From the NCBI GenBank assembly GCA_034432595.1, contig DAOUBT010000023.1:1-64000 (forward strand): 64,000 bases of DNA, in the 5' to 3' direction. Below, in pieces: positions 7,183 through 15,836 of the stretch. Made by a program: the position numbers and the translations under genes. Every line of letters begins with the position of its first letter. Position 1 is the first letter of the stretch. Below the pieces are notes generated by a model. It saw nothing but the letters and a program-made list of their open reading frames with translations, was not told the origin of the DNA and searched no databases. Origin of the DNA: DAOTZR01 sp034432595. GTDB taxonomy: Bacteria > Chloroflexota > Anaerolineae > B4-G1 > SLSP01.

Positions 7183-8097
7183 TCAGTCGCCAGCCGCTCC
7201 ATCGCCCGCCCGCGGATGCGCGCGTTGATAGGCGGCCCGCGCGTGGGCCTGACTGATGTGGGTGTAAATTTGCGTGGTAGCGATGCTGCTATGGCCCAGC
7301 AATTCCTGCACCACGCGCAAATCCGCGCCGCCATCGAGCAGGTGGGTGGCGAAGGTGTGCCGCAGGACGTGCGGCGTCACCTCAAAGGGGATTCCCGCGG
7401 CAATGCCCGCCTCGCGGACCAGCGCGCTGATGGAGCGCACGGAGAGGCGCCCGCCACTGCGGTTGAGGAAAACGGCCTCGCTGACACGGCGACCGGCCAG
7501 TTGCGGACGGCCCTCTTCGAGATAAACTCGCAGGGCACGCTGCGCCGGTTCCCCGATGAACGCCCAGCGTTCCTTGTTCCCCTTACCGATGACGCGCAAC
7601 TCGCCCGCGTTCACATGCAGGTCAGCGAGATTCAAGGCGCTCAATTCGCTCACGCGCACCCCAGAGGCGTATAACGTTTCCAGAATGGCGCGGTCGCGCA
7701 GGCCCTGTGGGGTATCGGGGAAGGGGAGCGCAAGCAGGCGCTGCACCTGCTCCTGCGTGAGGTAGTGCGGCAGGCGTTGCGGCAGACGGGGCGCCTCGAT
7801 GCGACGGAAGAGGTTCTCCTCCCACACCCCGCGCGCCACCAGGTGATCGCCAAAGGCGCGCAGTTCGAAGACGCGCCGCGCAATGCTGGCGCGCGCATAG
7901 CCGACTTCGGTCAGCTCGGCCAGGTAGTGACGCACCAAATCGCGCGTGAGCGCCGCGGGAGAGGTAACCCCCGCCTCCGCGCAGTAAGCGATGAATTGTC
8001 CGATGTCGGTGCCGTAGTTTTTGAGCGTGTAGGGTGAAGCACCCTCACGATCAAGGCTCTGGAGATAGTGCTCCAGCCAGTGGGCCAGCTCACTCAT
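7183..8097 (-). CDS. Tyrosine recombinase of the XerC/XerD type
   Basis: A 304-residue lambda-integrase family recombinase. The N-terminal SAM-like DNA-binding domain spans ~1-95. The catalytic residues are visible as Arg in GVRVSEL (~150), HVLRHTFATHL (H-x-x-R, ~245), LLGHSS (His) and the nucleophile Tyr in IYTHI near residue 280. Length and spacing match chromosomal XerC/D, which resolve chromosome dimers at dif. It overlaps the Nudix gene by ATGA, so it is part of a housekeeping operon rather than a mobile element. No dif-like site was identified in the window. Confidence 0.85.
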   Translation of the reverse strand: MSELAHWLEHYLQSLDREGASPYTLKNYGTDIGQFIAYCAEAGVTSPAALTRDLVRHYLAELTEVGYARASIARRVFELRAFGDHLVARGVWEENLFRRIEAPRLPQRLPHYLTQEQVQRLLALPFPDTPQGLRDRAILETLYASGVRVSELSALNLADLHVNAGELRVIGKGNKERWAFIGEPAQRALRVYLEEGRPQLAGRRVSEAVFLNRSGGRLSVRSISALVREAGIAAGIPFEVTPHVLRHTFATHLLDGGADLRVVQELLGHSSIATTQIYTHISQAHARAAYQRAHPRAGDGAAGD

Positions 8098-8567
8098 GCC
8101 GTGGGGGGTTCGGGGAGGGTCTGTGCCAGCGCATCCCCGCTTTCCACACCGAGGGCCTGACGGGCCAGGCGCAACAGCCGGCGTGACACGTCGAGGGTGA
8201 GGAGCTGACTGAGCGTATACCAGCGCGCCTCAGCCACGTCGTCGCCAGGAGCGAGCCGCCCGCCGGTCACGGTGGCGCGGTAGTAGGTGATGACGTAGTG
8301 ATACTGCACGCGCGCTTCGCTATCGCGCACAATCATATCCTGCACACTGAGCAGCTCCGGCGCGCCGATCTCCAGGCCGGTCTCCTCGCGCACCTCGCGG
8401 CGCAGCGCTTCCTCCACCGTCTCACCCAGCTCCTGCTTTCCGCCCGGCAAACTCCACGTCCCCGCGTAGGGAGGATTGCGTCGCAACACCAGCAGCAGTT
8501 TGCCCGCGCCGTCAGTGAGGAGGGCGGCCACCGCGGGGATAGGGGCCTGCGGATAAACCCGGCTCAT
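8094..8567 (-). CDS. Nudix hydrolase
   Basis: A 157-residue Nudix protein with a complete Nudix box starting GGKQELGETVEEAL at about residue 42 and ending REVREETGLEI, including the REUxEExGU catalytic glutamates that bind Mg2+. The family hydrolyses nucleoside diphosphates linked to another moiety; MutT-like, ADP-ribose or dihydroneopterin-type substrates cannot be told apart here. Its start follows the Nif3 stop by 1 nt and its stop overlaps the Xer gene start, so it is translationally coupled on both sides. Confidence 0.85.
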   Translation of the reverse strand: MSRVYPQAPIPAVAALLTDGAGKLLLVLRRNPPYAGTWSLPGGKQELGETVEEALRREVREETGLEIGAPELLSVQDMIVRDSEARVQYHYVITYYRATVTGGRLAPGDDVAEARWYTLSQLLTLDVSRRLLRLARQALGVESGDALAQTLPEPPTA

Positions 8568-8568
8568 G

Positions 8569-9324
8569 TTATGCCCCCGTCGGCAGGTCGAAGAAGCGCG
8601 TCTCCAGCCCGAACTGCGCCTCTATATGACGCCCCAGGGCCTTGACGCCCAGCGTCTCGGTGCGGTAATGACCGGCGAAAATCACGTTGATGCCCATTTC
8701 TTCCAGCAACGGCAGGTGGCTATGGGATAACTCACCCGTGACGAAGGTATCATACCCGCCCTCCAGGGCCTGTCCGGCCATCATGGCCGCCCCGCCGGAG
8801 ATGCAGGCCACGCGCTGCGCGGGACGCCCGGCATCAATCAAACGCTGGGGCATCTCCCCCAGACCTTCTCCCAGGCGCGCCGCCAGCTCCATCAGCGGCA
8901 CGGGTTGCGGCAAGGTGCCCGCCATGCCGATTGTGTAGCTGTGATACGTGCCAAACGGGTGCGGCTCCATCAGGCCCAGCAGGCGCACCAACTCCGCGTT
9001 GTTGCCGACAACCGGATGCGCGTCCAGAGGCAGATGGACGCCGTACACGCCCAATCCGCGCGTAAAGAGGACGCGGAAGCGCGCGTAATTCGGCCCGGTC
9101 AGGGCATAGGCCGCGCCCCAGAAAAGGCCATGGTGGACGATGAGGAGCTGCGCCCCCCAATCCGCCGCCGCCTCGAACGCGCTCAGGCGTGCATCCACGG
9201 CCAGGGCCACGCGCGTTACCTCGTCCGGCCCACCGACCTGCAAGCCATTGAGAGAGTCATCGTGAGCGAATTCTTTGAGCTTCAAATACTCGTCTAAATA
9301 ACTGATCAGGGCATCGCGTTGCAT
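8569..9324 (-). CDS. Nif3-like dinuclear metal-centre protein
   Basis: A 251-residue protein of the Nif3/YbgI family. The N-terminal DDSLNGLQVG and the metal-binding LLIVHHGLFWG (~residues 61-71) are typical, and the C-terminal GINVIFAGHYRTET supplies the second His cluster. The family is widely conserved, sometimes annotated GTP cyclohydrolase I type 2, but its physiological role is unsettled. An AGGAGG RBS precedes the ATG at 9324. It sits between the FAD oxidoreductase and the Nudix gene in a tight operon. Confidence 0.8.
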   Translation of the reverse strand: MQRDALISYLDEYLKLKEFAHDDSLNGLQVGGPDEVTRVALAVDARLSAFEAAADWGAQLLIVHHGLFWGAAYALTGPNYARFRVLFTRGLGVYGVHLPLDAHPVVGNNAELVRLLGLMEPHPFGTYHSYTIGMAGTLPQPVPLMELAARLGEGLGEMPQRLIDAGRPAQRVACISGGAAMMAGQALEGGYDTFVTGELSHSHLPLLEEMGINVIFAGHYRTETLGVKALGRHIEAQFGLETRFFDLPTGA

Positions 9325-9330
9325 GAGATC

Positions 9331-10692
9331 CTAAACCTCCTCCATGATGAGCCGCGCGGCACGGCGTCCGATTTCCACCGCGTAATTTGTGCCCCGGTCC
9401 CATGGATAAACCTGACTCATGTTCGCCATGTACAGGTTGGGAAGCGGGGTTTTGATGGGCGGGATAGCGCGCGAGTGGTCACGCAGCGGTACCGGCTGTG
9501 CGTAGCTTTCGCTGAACTTCCACATGCGGCGGATCCAGCTCCGCTCGAAAGCGGGGTTGAAGCGCTGCAGCGCAGGGATGAAGCGCTCCAACAGAGCTTC
9601 CGGCTCCATCTCGAAGTAGGGATGGCCCGGCTCCAGATAATCGCCGCAGTAAACGATATGATCTCCGCCGTAATGCTCCGATGAAATATAGTTGGTGTGT
9701 TCCACCAGGGCCAGGAAGGGGAACCCTTCGCGTTTGGGGATGTTGACCCAGTAATGGCCAGGGGTCAAGGGCTGTCGCAAAGCCAGGACGAGCACCACCG
9801 CTCCCATGGCCTTGAGCTTGAGCAAGTCAGCGGCGTATTCAGCGGGCAGGGTGGGCGTGCGATCTTTGAGCATCTGCGGGGAACAGGTCGCCAGCACGCG
9901 GTCGTGGATCACGTCACCGGCGCGCAGTTCGAGGCGGATACGGCCATCGGGCATGGGATGAATGCCGCGCACATGCGTCTCCAAACGAATCGTCGCACCG
10001 TGCGCGCGCACCTGTTCGGCCAGCGCATCCAAAAAGCCCTGGAAGCCCCCCACAAAATAACCCAGGCGCGGCGTGCGCGCCGCAATGCGCGCCCAGAACC
10101 AGGCCAGGTTGACTTCCTGATAATACGGCCCAAACTTGCCCTCCAGCAGCGGCTGCCAGAAGGCCGCGTAAGCGCGTCGGCCCACCGCGCGCGCCAACCA
10201 CGCATCCGCCGTGACGCGCTCCATCGGCTGCCAGCGCGGATTGTAACGCAGATAGGCCGTCACCAGCCCCACGCGGAAACGATCCCACAGCGGAATCGGA
10301 CGGAAGCCCAACACCCCGAAGGCCGCGGAGAGCAAGTCCGTCACGCGCACCAGCGTTTTCCCCAACGGCCAGCGCTCGGCGCTTTCCGGCAACCACGGTT
10401 TGTTAATCGGGTAGAGTTTGCCGTCCTTATAGATGGAGGTAATCGGCGCCGGGAAGAAAACTTTATCCTGCCAGCCGATTTCCTGTGCCAGGCGCAGAAT
10501 ATCGCGGTCGCTGGCAAAAATGTGGTGATAGAAATGCTCCAACGGCCACGCCCAGGCTTCATCCTTGAAACCCGCGGCCAACCCGCCGATATAGGGGCGT
10601 GCCTCGTAAATCGTCACTTTGTGCCCGGCGCGTGCCAGATCAAAGGCCGCGCTCAGCCCTGCCACCCCTGCGCCGATAATTCCGATATCCAT
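9331..10692 (-). CDS. FAD-dependent amine-oxidase-fold oxidoreductase
   Basis: A 453-residue flavoprotein starting MDIGIIGAGVAGLSAAFDLA, the dinucleotide-binding GxGxxG, with the ARPYIGGLAAG continuation typical of protoporphyrinogen-oxidase, phytoene-desaturase and sugar-mutase relatives. The C-terminal end YPWDRGTNYAVEIGRRAA matches the second FAD contact of this superfamily. The substrate is unknown; similar genes often sit in sugar-nucleotide or isoprenoid contexts. It is the first gene of a four-gene operon (FAD oxidoreductase, Nif3, Nudix, Xer) with a predicted promoter directly upstream and RBS GGAGG. Confidence 0.75.
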   Translation of the reverse strand: MDIGIIGAGVAGLSAAFDLARAGHKVTIYEARPYIGGLAAGFKDEAWAWPLEHFYHHIFASDRDILRLAQEIGWQDKVFFPAPITSIYKDGKLYPINKPWLPESAERWPLGKTLVRVTDLLSAAFGVLGFRPIPLWDRFRVGLVTAYLRYNPRWQPMERVTADAWLARAVGRRAYAAFWQPLLEGKFGPYYQEVNLAWFWARIAARTPRLGYFVGGFQGFLDALAEQVRAHGATIRLETHVRGIHPMPDGRIRLELRAGDVIHDRVLATCSPQMLKDRTPTLPAEYAADLLKLKAMGAVVLVLALRQPLTPGHYWVNIPKREGFPFLALVEHTNYISSEHYGGDHIVYCGDYLEPGHPYFEMEPEALLERFIPALQRFNPAFERSWIRRMWKFSESYAQPVPLRDHSRAIPPIKTPLPNLYMANMSQVYPWDRGTNYAVEIGRRAARLIMEEV

Positions 10693-10716
10693 GTTGTGTT
10701 GAACGCCTCCAGCGTA

Positions 10717-10744
10717 ATTTTAGATGGCCCCCGACTCATGTCCA
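10717..10744 (-). promoter_or_regulatory. Predicted promoter of the FAD-oxidoreductase/xer operon
   Basis: Minus strand TGGACA (10739-10744), 16 bp, TAAAAT (10717-10722), 25 bp before the start codon. Confidence 0.6.
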
Positions 10745-10781
10745 TTCCATTTAACGTCCGTAACGGCTTGCTTTGCCACAA

Positions 10782-10856
10782 GACAATGCCTCAGCCCACC
10801 CCTATACCGCCTGAATGTTCTATCGCAGCGTAACCCTGACAGACTGAGCAGTTACC
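10782..10856 (+). repeat. Interspersed repeat, partial degenerate copy B
   Basis: Carries the 3' half of the family: a decayed core (ACAATGCCTCAGCCCACC), CGCCTGAATG, GCAGCGTAACCCTGACAGACTGAGCAGTTAC. It fills most of the gap between the FAD oxidoreductase and miaB genes. Confidence 0.55.
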
Positions 10857-10912
10857 AACGATCTACTTCCAGCCTACACTTCCGCTCTCCACTTCCAGTA
10901 TCCAGCTTCCCG

Positions 10913-12262
10913 CTAAACCCTCTCCCCAATCAGCGACCATGGACCCGTCCAGGTGATGCGCGTGTGGACGAGTTGACCCAACAAAGCGGCCTCTTCCGGC
11001 GCGGGGAAAAAGACCGTGCGATCCGTGCGCGTGCGCCCGAACCAACGGCCACGTTTGGCCTGATACCCCTCAACCAGCACCTCGACCGTCTGCCCCAGGT
11101 AGCGGGCGTTTAAATCGGTGAGGATGCGCGTCTGAAGCTGATCTAAGGCCAGACGGCGGCGTTCTTTTTCTTCCGGATCCACGTCGTCCTCAAACGAGCG
11201 CGTGGCTACCGTGAGCGGACGTGGCGAGTAGCGCGCAATGTGGGCTTTATCCAGGCGTAACTCGGCCAGCAGGTCATACGTGTGCTGAAACTGCTCCGCC
11301 GTCTCGCCAGGGAACCCCACGATGATGTCCGTCGCAATTGAAGCGTGTGGGATGCGCGCGCGGATTTTTTCCACCAGGCGGCGGTAATCCGCTACCGTGT
11401 AACCGCGACGCATACGCGCCAGCACCTCATCATCCCCAGCTTGAATCGGCAGCTCAAAATGCTCGCAGAGCTTGGGCAGCGTGGCCACCGCATCGAGCAA
11501 ATCGTCGCGCATCCAGTTGGGATGGCTGGTCAGGAAGCGCAGGCGCACGATACCCTCAATGTCGTGCAGGCGGCGCAGCAAGGTCACCAGGGGCGTCTCC
11601 GCAGCGTCCCGGAACTCCGGCAAATCATAGCCGTAGCGGTCCACAATCTGCCCCAGCAGGGTGATTTCGCGTACCCCCTGCGCGGCCAACTGCTCGGCCT
11701 CGGCCACAATCACGTCCATGGGACGGCTGCGCTCCGCCCCGCGGCGATAGGGGATGACGCAATAGGTGCAGGCATGGGAACAGCCCAGCACAATCGGAAT
11801 GTAGGCGCTGACCGTCCGCCCCGCCTCGGAAGTCGGCAGGACGGCGGGCGAAGGCATCCCACGATGGCGCTGTTCCGCATCCGCCACCAATGCCTGCGCC
11901 TCGCTGAGCACATCCCGCTCGCCCAGGGCCATCCACAGCCCGGTCGCATCCGAAGGGGGGAGAAAGAGATCAACCCACGGGAAGCGCGCCTGCAGCGCCG
12001 GCAAATCGCGCTCGCGATACAGACAGCCCATCACCACCAGCAGGGTCTTGGGATTGCGCTCCTTCAGCGGGCGGAGCTGTTCGATGCGGCCCACCACCTT
12101 ATCTTCCGCCTGCTGCCGCACCACGCACGTGTTCAACACCACAATATCCGCATGGTCCGCGTGCGGGGTCGGCTGATAGCCCAGACGTTCCAGCCCCGCC
12201 GCCACGCGCTGCGAATCGGCCAGGTTCATTTGACAACCAATCGTCCAGATGTGATAACGCAT
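10913..12262 (-). CDS. miaB: tRNA-i6A37 methylthiotransferase MiaB
   Basis: A 449-residue radical-SAM methylthiotransferase. The N-terminal UPF0004 domain shows the cluster-binding Cys in TIGCQMN (~10), NTCVVR (~46) and VVMGCL (~80). The radical-SAM motif is CSHACTYC (CxxxCxxC, ~160), and a C-terminal TRAM domain covers roughly residues 380-445. MiaB converts i6A37 to ms2i6A37 in tRNAs reading UNN codons. Size and domain order fit MiaB better than MtaB or RimO. It is monocistronic from its own consensus promoter. Confidence 0.9.
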   Translation of the reverse strand: MRYHIWTIGCQMNLADSQRVAAGLERLGYQPTPHADHADIVVLNTCVVRQQAEDKVVGRIEQLRPLKERNPKTLLVVMGCLYRERDLPALQARFPWVDLFLPPSDATGLWMALGERDVLSEAQALVADAEQRHRGMPSPAVLPTSEAGRTVSAYIPIVLGCSHACTYCVIPYRRGAERSRPMDVIVAEAEQLAAQGVREITLLGQIVDRYGYDLPEFRDAAETPLVTLLRRLHDIEGIVRLRFLTSHPNWMRDDLLDAVATLPKLCEHFELPIQAGDDEVLARMRRGYTVADYRRLVEKIRARIPHASIATDIIVGFPGETAEQFQHTYDLLAELRLDKAHIARYSPRPLTVATRSFEDDVDPEEKERRRLALDQLQTRILTDLNARYLGQTVEVLVEGYQAKRGRWFGRTRTDRTVFFPAPEEAALLGQLVHTRITWTGPWSLIGERV

Positions 12263-12305
12263 TTTTCCTCAATCACGCTAAAAAGTTTCCGCTCAAAGCC
12301 TTCCG

Positions 12306-12334
12306 ATTGTAAGCCATTTTGGGAGAGTGGTCAA
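12306..12334 (-). promoter_or_regulatory. Predicted promoter of miaB
   Basis: Minus strand TTGACC (12329-12334), exactly 17 bp, TACAAT (12306-12311); close to sigma-70 consensus. Confidence 0.75.
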
Positions 12335-12392
12335 GGTGGTATGACCGAAAAGGGGGGAAGATTCAGCCTCCCGGAATCGGCACGCGCCACTC

Positions 12393-12421
12393 TTGAAAAA
12401 TAAAATAGGATGTTTTATAAT
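12393..12421 (+). promoter_or_regulatory. Predicted promoter of the wrbA-like gene
   Basis: TTGAAA (12393-12398), exactly 17 bp, TATAAT (12416-12421), in a locally AT-rich stretch 33 bp before the ATG. Confidence 0.8.
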
Positions 12422-12453
12422 AAAAATATATTCTTAAATCTCGGAGGTTAAGC

Positions 12454-13077
12454 ATGTCGCAGGTTAAATTGCTCATCGTTTACTACAGTTCCACCGGAAC
12501 GAACTACCAGATGGCTTTAGCGGCAAAGGCAGCGGCAGAAGAGGCTGGAGCGGAAGTGCGGGTCCGCAAGGTGCAGGAACTGGCGCCGGACTCCGCCATT
12601 GACAGCAATCCCGCCTGGCGCGCCCACGTCGAAGCCACACGTGACGTGCCGGTAGTCACCTACGAGGATATGGAATGGGCCAATGCTTACATCTTTGGCA
12701 CCCCCACGCGCTTCGGCAATGTCGCCTCTCAGATGAAGCAATTCATAGACACACTCGGTGGCCTGTGGTTTAAAGGCAAGCTCACCAACAAACCCGTCGC
12801 GGCTTTCACCAGCGCCATGAATCCCCACGGCGGACAGGAAAGCACGCTCCTTGCGCTCTACCACACCTTCTATCACTGGGGGAGCATCATCGTTCCGCCG
12901 GGTTACACCGATCCGGGCCTCTATGCCGCCGGCGGCAATCCCTATGGCGTGAGCGCCACCGCCGATCCCAAACAGCCGCAGGTGCCCGAAGCCACCCTGG
13001 AAGCCGTGCGCATCATGACGCGGCGCGTCGTGCGGGTGACGGAGTGGCTGCTTAAAGGGCAGCAGGCTTCGTCGTAG
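12454..13077 (+). CDS. wrbA: WrbA-type flavodoxin-fold NAD(P)H:quinone oxidoreductase
   Basis: A 207-residue protein of the WrbA family, tetrameric FMN enzymes that reduce quinones by two electrons. The FMN phosphate loop is VYYSSTGTNYQMA (residues ~9-21), and GTPTRFGNVASQMKQFID (~88-105) and TSAMNPHGGQESTLLALY (~125-142) are family signatures. It has a near-consensus promoter, a GGAGG RBS and a shared hairpin terminator downstream, so it is monocistronic. A function in oxidative-stress defence or redox balance is inferred from the family. Confidence 0.9.
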   Translation: MSQVKLLIVYYSSTGTNYQMALAAKAAAEEAGAEVRVRKVQELAPDSAIDSNPAWRAHVEATRDVPVVTYEDMEWANAYIFGTPTRFGNVASQMKQFIDTLGGLWFKGKLTNKPVAAFTSAMNPHGGQESTLLALYHTFYHWGSIIVPPGYTDPGLYAAGGNPYGVSATADPKQPQVPEATLEAVRIMTRRVVRVTEWLLKGQQASS

Positions 13078-13083
13078 CCACGC

Positions 13084-13115
13084 AAAAAACGGGGCGACGC
13101 TTCCGGTCGCCCCGT
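13084..13115 (-). terminator. Terminator of the mevalonate operon (convergent with wrbA)
   Basis: A 10-bp stem ACGGGGCGAC / GTCGCCCCGT (13089-13098, 13106-13115) with a 7-nt loop. The minus strand continues into six T residues, so it terminates the DUF35 end; on the plus strand the same hairpin follows the wrbA stop without a T-run. Confidence 0.85.
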
Positions 13116-13133
13116 CGCAAGCCAACTGAGGCC

Positions 13134-13550
13134 TTACGCGCCCACCGTGACGCGCTGCAGCATTGGGCGGAACTTGTACCCGTACACGATGGTACCTTCC
13201 TCCCCGTATGTGCGCAGGCGGCGCGTCACCATTTCCACCTTCATGCCGATGTGCACGTCTTCCGGCTTGACGTCCGTGAGCTGCGCCGTCACCATCGGCC
13301 CTTCTTCCAGCTTGACGATGGCCACAGTGTAAGGCGCGTAGTCCTCATACCCCGCCGGCGGGTTGTAAATCGTGCTGAAGGTGTACACCTCGCCCCGTCC
13401 GCTGAACTCGTGCGGTTCGTGCGCTGGCTTGCCGCATTCCGGGCAGACATCGCGCGGCGGGAAAATCTTTGCGTGACAATGCTCGCACTCCTCGCCTTCC
13501 AGACGATAGCGCGGACCCCGTAAACGCCAATCATGAGCAACTTTTTCCAT
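13134..13550 (-). CDS. DUF35 zinc-ribbon/OB-fold scaffold protein
   Basis: A 138-residue protein with an N-terminal rubredoxin-like zinc ribbon (CEHCHAKIFPPRDVCPECG: two CxxC pairs, ~23-41) and an OB-fold from ~residue 50. In archaea the DUF35 protein bridges acetoacetyl-CoA thiolase and HMG-CoA synthase in one complex and lets the intermediate be channelled. Here it lies 19 nt after the thiolase gene, which itself follows the HMG-CoA synthase gene, so the same complex is expected. It is the last gene before the terminator. Confidence 0.85.
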   Translation of the reverse strand: MEKVAHDWRLRGPRYRLEGEECEHCHAKIFPPRDVCPECGKPAHEPHEFSGRGEVYTFSTIYNPPAGYEDYAPYTVAIVKLEEGPMVTAQLTDVKPEDVHIGMKVEMVTRRLRTYGEEGTIVYGYKFRPMLQRVTVGA

Positions 13551-13569
13551 CGTATCCTCCTTAACTGGA

Positions 13570-14727
13570 TTAGATCATAGCTTCAAGAATGTGAGTAACA
13601 ATGGCGGAACCGCTGCCGCCAATATTTTGCGTCATGCCGAGGCGCGCGTTGGGGAGCTGATTCTTCCCCGCCAGGCCGCGCAACTGCAAGACGGCTTCCA
13701 CAATTTGATACACGCCCGTCGCCCCCACCGGATGCCCGCGCGCCTTGAGGCCGCCCAACGTCGCGATGGGGATGCGCCCCTGCAAGGTAATGTCACCCTC
13801 CAGCGCCAGGCGTACCCCCTGCCCGCGTGGTGCAAAGCCCGCGGCTTCCAGGCTCAGCGCGGACATAATCGAAAAAGCATCGTGCAACTCGAAGAAGTCA
13901 ATATCCTCCGGTTTGACCCCCGCCTTTTCATAAGCGCGCTGCGCCGAAAGCGCCGCCGCCTCCAGCGCCAGGGGGTCTTTGCGGTCGTGGACCGCTAAAG
14001 GCGCCGTCGCCATCGCCGAAGCCCGGATGCGTACCGGCGCCGGGCTGAGGGAGCGCGCATACTCCGCCGGTGCCAGAATCACCGCAGCCGCCCCATCGCA
14101 GATGGGGGCCGAATCCAGCAGATTCACGGGCGTGGCAATCATCCCCGCCTTAGCATACGCATCCTTGTTGATGGGCGTATGGAAGAGCGCGTTCGGATTG
14201 TTCATCGCGTTGGCGTGTGCAACAATAGGGAAGTTGGCAAAATCCTCATGCTTCCAGCCGTACTCATACATGTACCGTTGCATCAGCATGGCGTTCAGCG
14301 ACACGAAGGATACGCCGTGAATGACCTCGTACTCAGCATCCGCAGCCATGGCCAACCCCACGGTAGTGTCGGCACCTTTCGTGTCGGTCATCTTTTCCAC
14401 GCCCATCGCCAACACGATATCCGCCAGGCCGCTCGCCACAGCCAGCGTGCCCACACGCACCGCTGCCGATCCCGAAGCGCACGCAGCCTCGATTTTCATC
14501 GCCTCCACGCCGCGCATGCCCAGAAAATCGGCCACCAGTGTGCCCAGATTTTCCTGTTCGTTGAGCACACCCGACATCATATTGCCCACATAAATGGCAT
14601 CCACGCGGTCAATCCCGGCGTCCTGTAGCGCATTGCGCGCTGCGTTAAACGCCAGATGGCGCAGGCTCACTCCCCAGTGTTCATCCACCGGCACCTGACC
14701 TATACCGATAATCGCTACGTCACGCAT
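13570..14727 (-). CDS. Acetyl-CoA acetyltransferase (archaeal-type thiolase)
   Basis: A 385-residue thiolase of the archaeal/SCP-x-like subfamily. The nucleophilic Cys is in EAACASGSAA (Cys83). His in ELHDAFS (~290) and the C-terminal KARGHPVGATG (~330) complete the usual active site; the bacterial C-terminal Cys motif is replaced by GGSGSA, as in archaeal enzymes. It should condense two acetyl-CoA to acetoacetyl-CoA for the adjacent HMG-CoA synthase. It starts 8 nt after the synthase stop with an AGGAGG RBS. Confidence 0.85.
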   Translation of the reverse strand: MRDVAIIGIGQVPVDEHWGVSLRHLAFNAARNALQDAGIDRVDAIYVGNMMSGVLNEQENLGTLVADFLGMRGVEAMKIEAACASGSAAVRVGTLAVASGLADIVLAMGVEKMTDTKGADTTVGLAMAADAEYEVIHGVSFVSLNAMLMQRYMYEYGWKHEDFANFPIVAHANAMNNPNALFHTPINKDAYAKAGMIATPVNLLDSAPICDGAAAVILAPAEYARSLSPAPVRIRASAMATAPLAVHDRKDPLALEAAALSAQRAYEKAGVKPEDIDFFELHDAFSIMSALSLEAAGFAPRGQGVRLALEGDITLQGRIPIATLGGLKARGHPVGATGVYQIVEAVLQLRGLAGKNQLPNARLGMTQNIGGSGSAIVTHILEAMI

Positions 14728-14735
14728 GACGCCTC

Positions 14736-15797
14736 CTAATGCTGAAGAATTTTATGGCGGTAGCGCGCGTAGAGCGCGTAATCAATCTCGACCCGCCGCG
14801 CGATATAATCCGCCAGACGCGGAGCGCGCTCACGCCGTTCCAGGATGGCAGGCGTAATCTCCCACGCCGTCGCATCGGAACCGGCGCCGGAGCCGAAACT
14901 CACCACCAGCACGCGGTCGCCGGGCTTGACGATGTCCAGCACTGCGGAAAAGCCCGTAATGGCCCCGCCCGCGTAGGTATTCCCAATCACATTGCTCACA
15001 ATGCCGGGGCGGATTTGCTCCTCGCTGAAGCCCAAAATTCCGCCCATGCGTTCCGGGAACTTCACGTTGGGCTGATGGAAAACCGCATACGTGAAATCCT
15101 GCGGTTGCATGCCCAGGCCGTCCATCAGGGCACGCGCGGCGGATTCAATGTGGTGGAAGTAGGCCGGCTCGCCCGTGAAACGCCCGCCGTGGCTGGGATA
15201 GTGCTGATACGCACGCCGCCAGAAGTCGGGCGTATCGGTCACGTAAGAGACCGAACCCAGGCACACCGCCAGAGCCTCCTGCGCCGGACCGACGATAAAA
15301 GCCGTCCCGCCGCTGGAAGCCGTGTATTCCAGCTCATCGCCGGGGCGACCCTGCGCCGTATCGGCACCGATCGCTAAGGCGTAATCCCCCATGCCGGAAC
15401 CGACCAGCCCCATCGCGGCCTGCAGCGCTTCCGTCCCCGCTTTGCATGCGAATTCCAGGTCCGCGGCCAGCAAGTAAGGGGTAGCGCCCAACGCCTCCGC
15501 CACAATGGTTGATGTGGGCTTCACCGCGTAGGGCGGCGACTCGCTGCCCACCCACACCGCGCGCAACAGCTCCGGGCGGATGCCGGCGCGCGCCAACGCA
15601 TTACGTGCGGCCTCGATCGCAATCGTCGCCGTATCCTCATCCGGACCAGCCACCGCCTTTTCCTTGATGGGGCCGCGTCCGCGTCCATGCCACACCCGCG
15701 ACACCTCCGTGTTGGGCAGGCGGTACATCGGCACATACGACCCGTATCCGATAATCCCGACGGGACGCTGGGGTTGCATAACCGGTTGCGTTGTCAC
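14736..15797 (-). CDS. Hydroxymethylglutaryl-CoA synthase (archaeal type)
   Basis: A 353-residue HMG-CoA synthase-fold protein. The active-site Cys is in LEFACKAGTEAL (Cys118), the general base Glu region is around residue 90 (GSESPPYAV), and the late FHQPNVKFPERMG (~245) carries the conserved His. Length and sequence resemble archaeal rather than Gram-positive MvaS. The start is GTG at 15797, preceded by GGAGGAG. It makes HMG-CoA for the class II reductase encoded directly upstream and probably forms a complex with the thiolase and DUF35 protein. Confidence 0.85.
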   Translation of the reverse strand: MTTQPVMQPQRPVGIIGYGSYVPMYRLPNTEVSRVWHGRGRGPIKEKAVAGPDEDTATIAIEAARNALARAGIRPELLRAVWVGSESPPYAVKPTSTIVAEALGATPYLLAADLEFACKAGTEALQAAMGLVGSGMGDYALAIGADTAQGRPGDELEYTASSGGTAFIVGPAQEALAVCLGSVSYVTDTPDFWRRAYQHYPSHGGRFTGEPAYFHHIESAARALMDGLGMQPQDFTYAVFHQPNVKFPERMGGILGFSEEQIRPGIVSNVIGNTYAGGAITGFSAVLDIVKPGDRVLVVSFGSGAGSDATAWEITPAILERRERAPRLADYIARRVEIDYALYARYRHKILQH

Positions 15798-15836
15798 GTC
15801 TTGCTCCTCCTCAAACCCTCTGGTATCAGGCCTGCG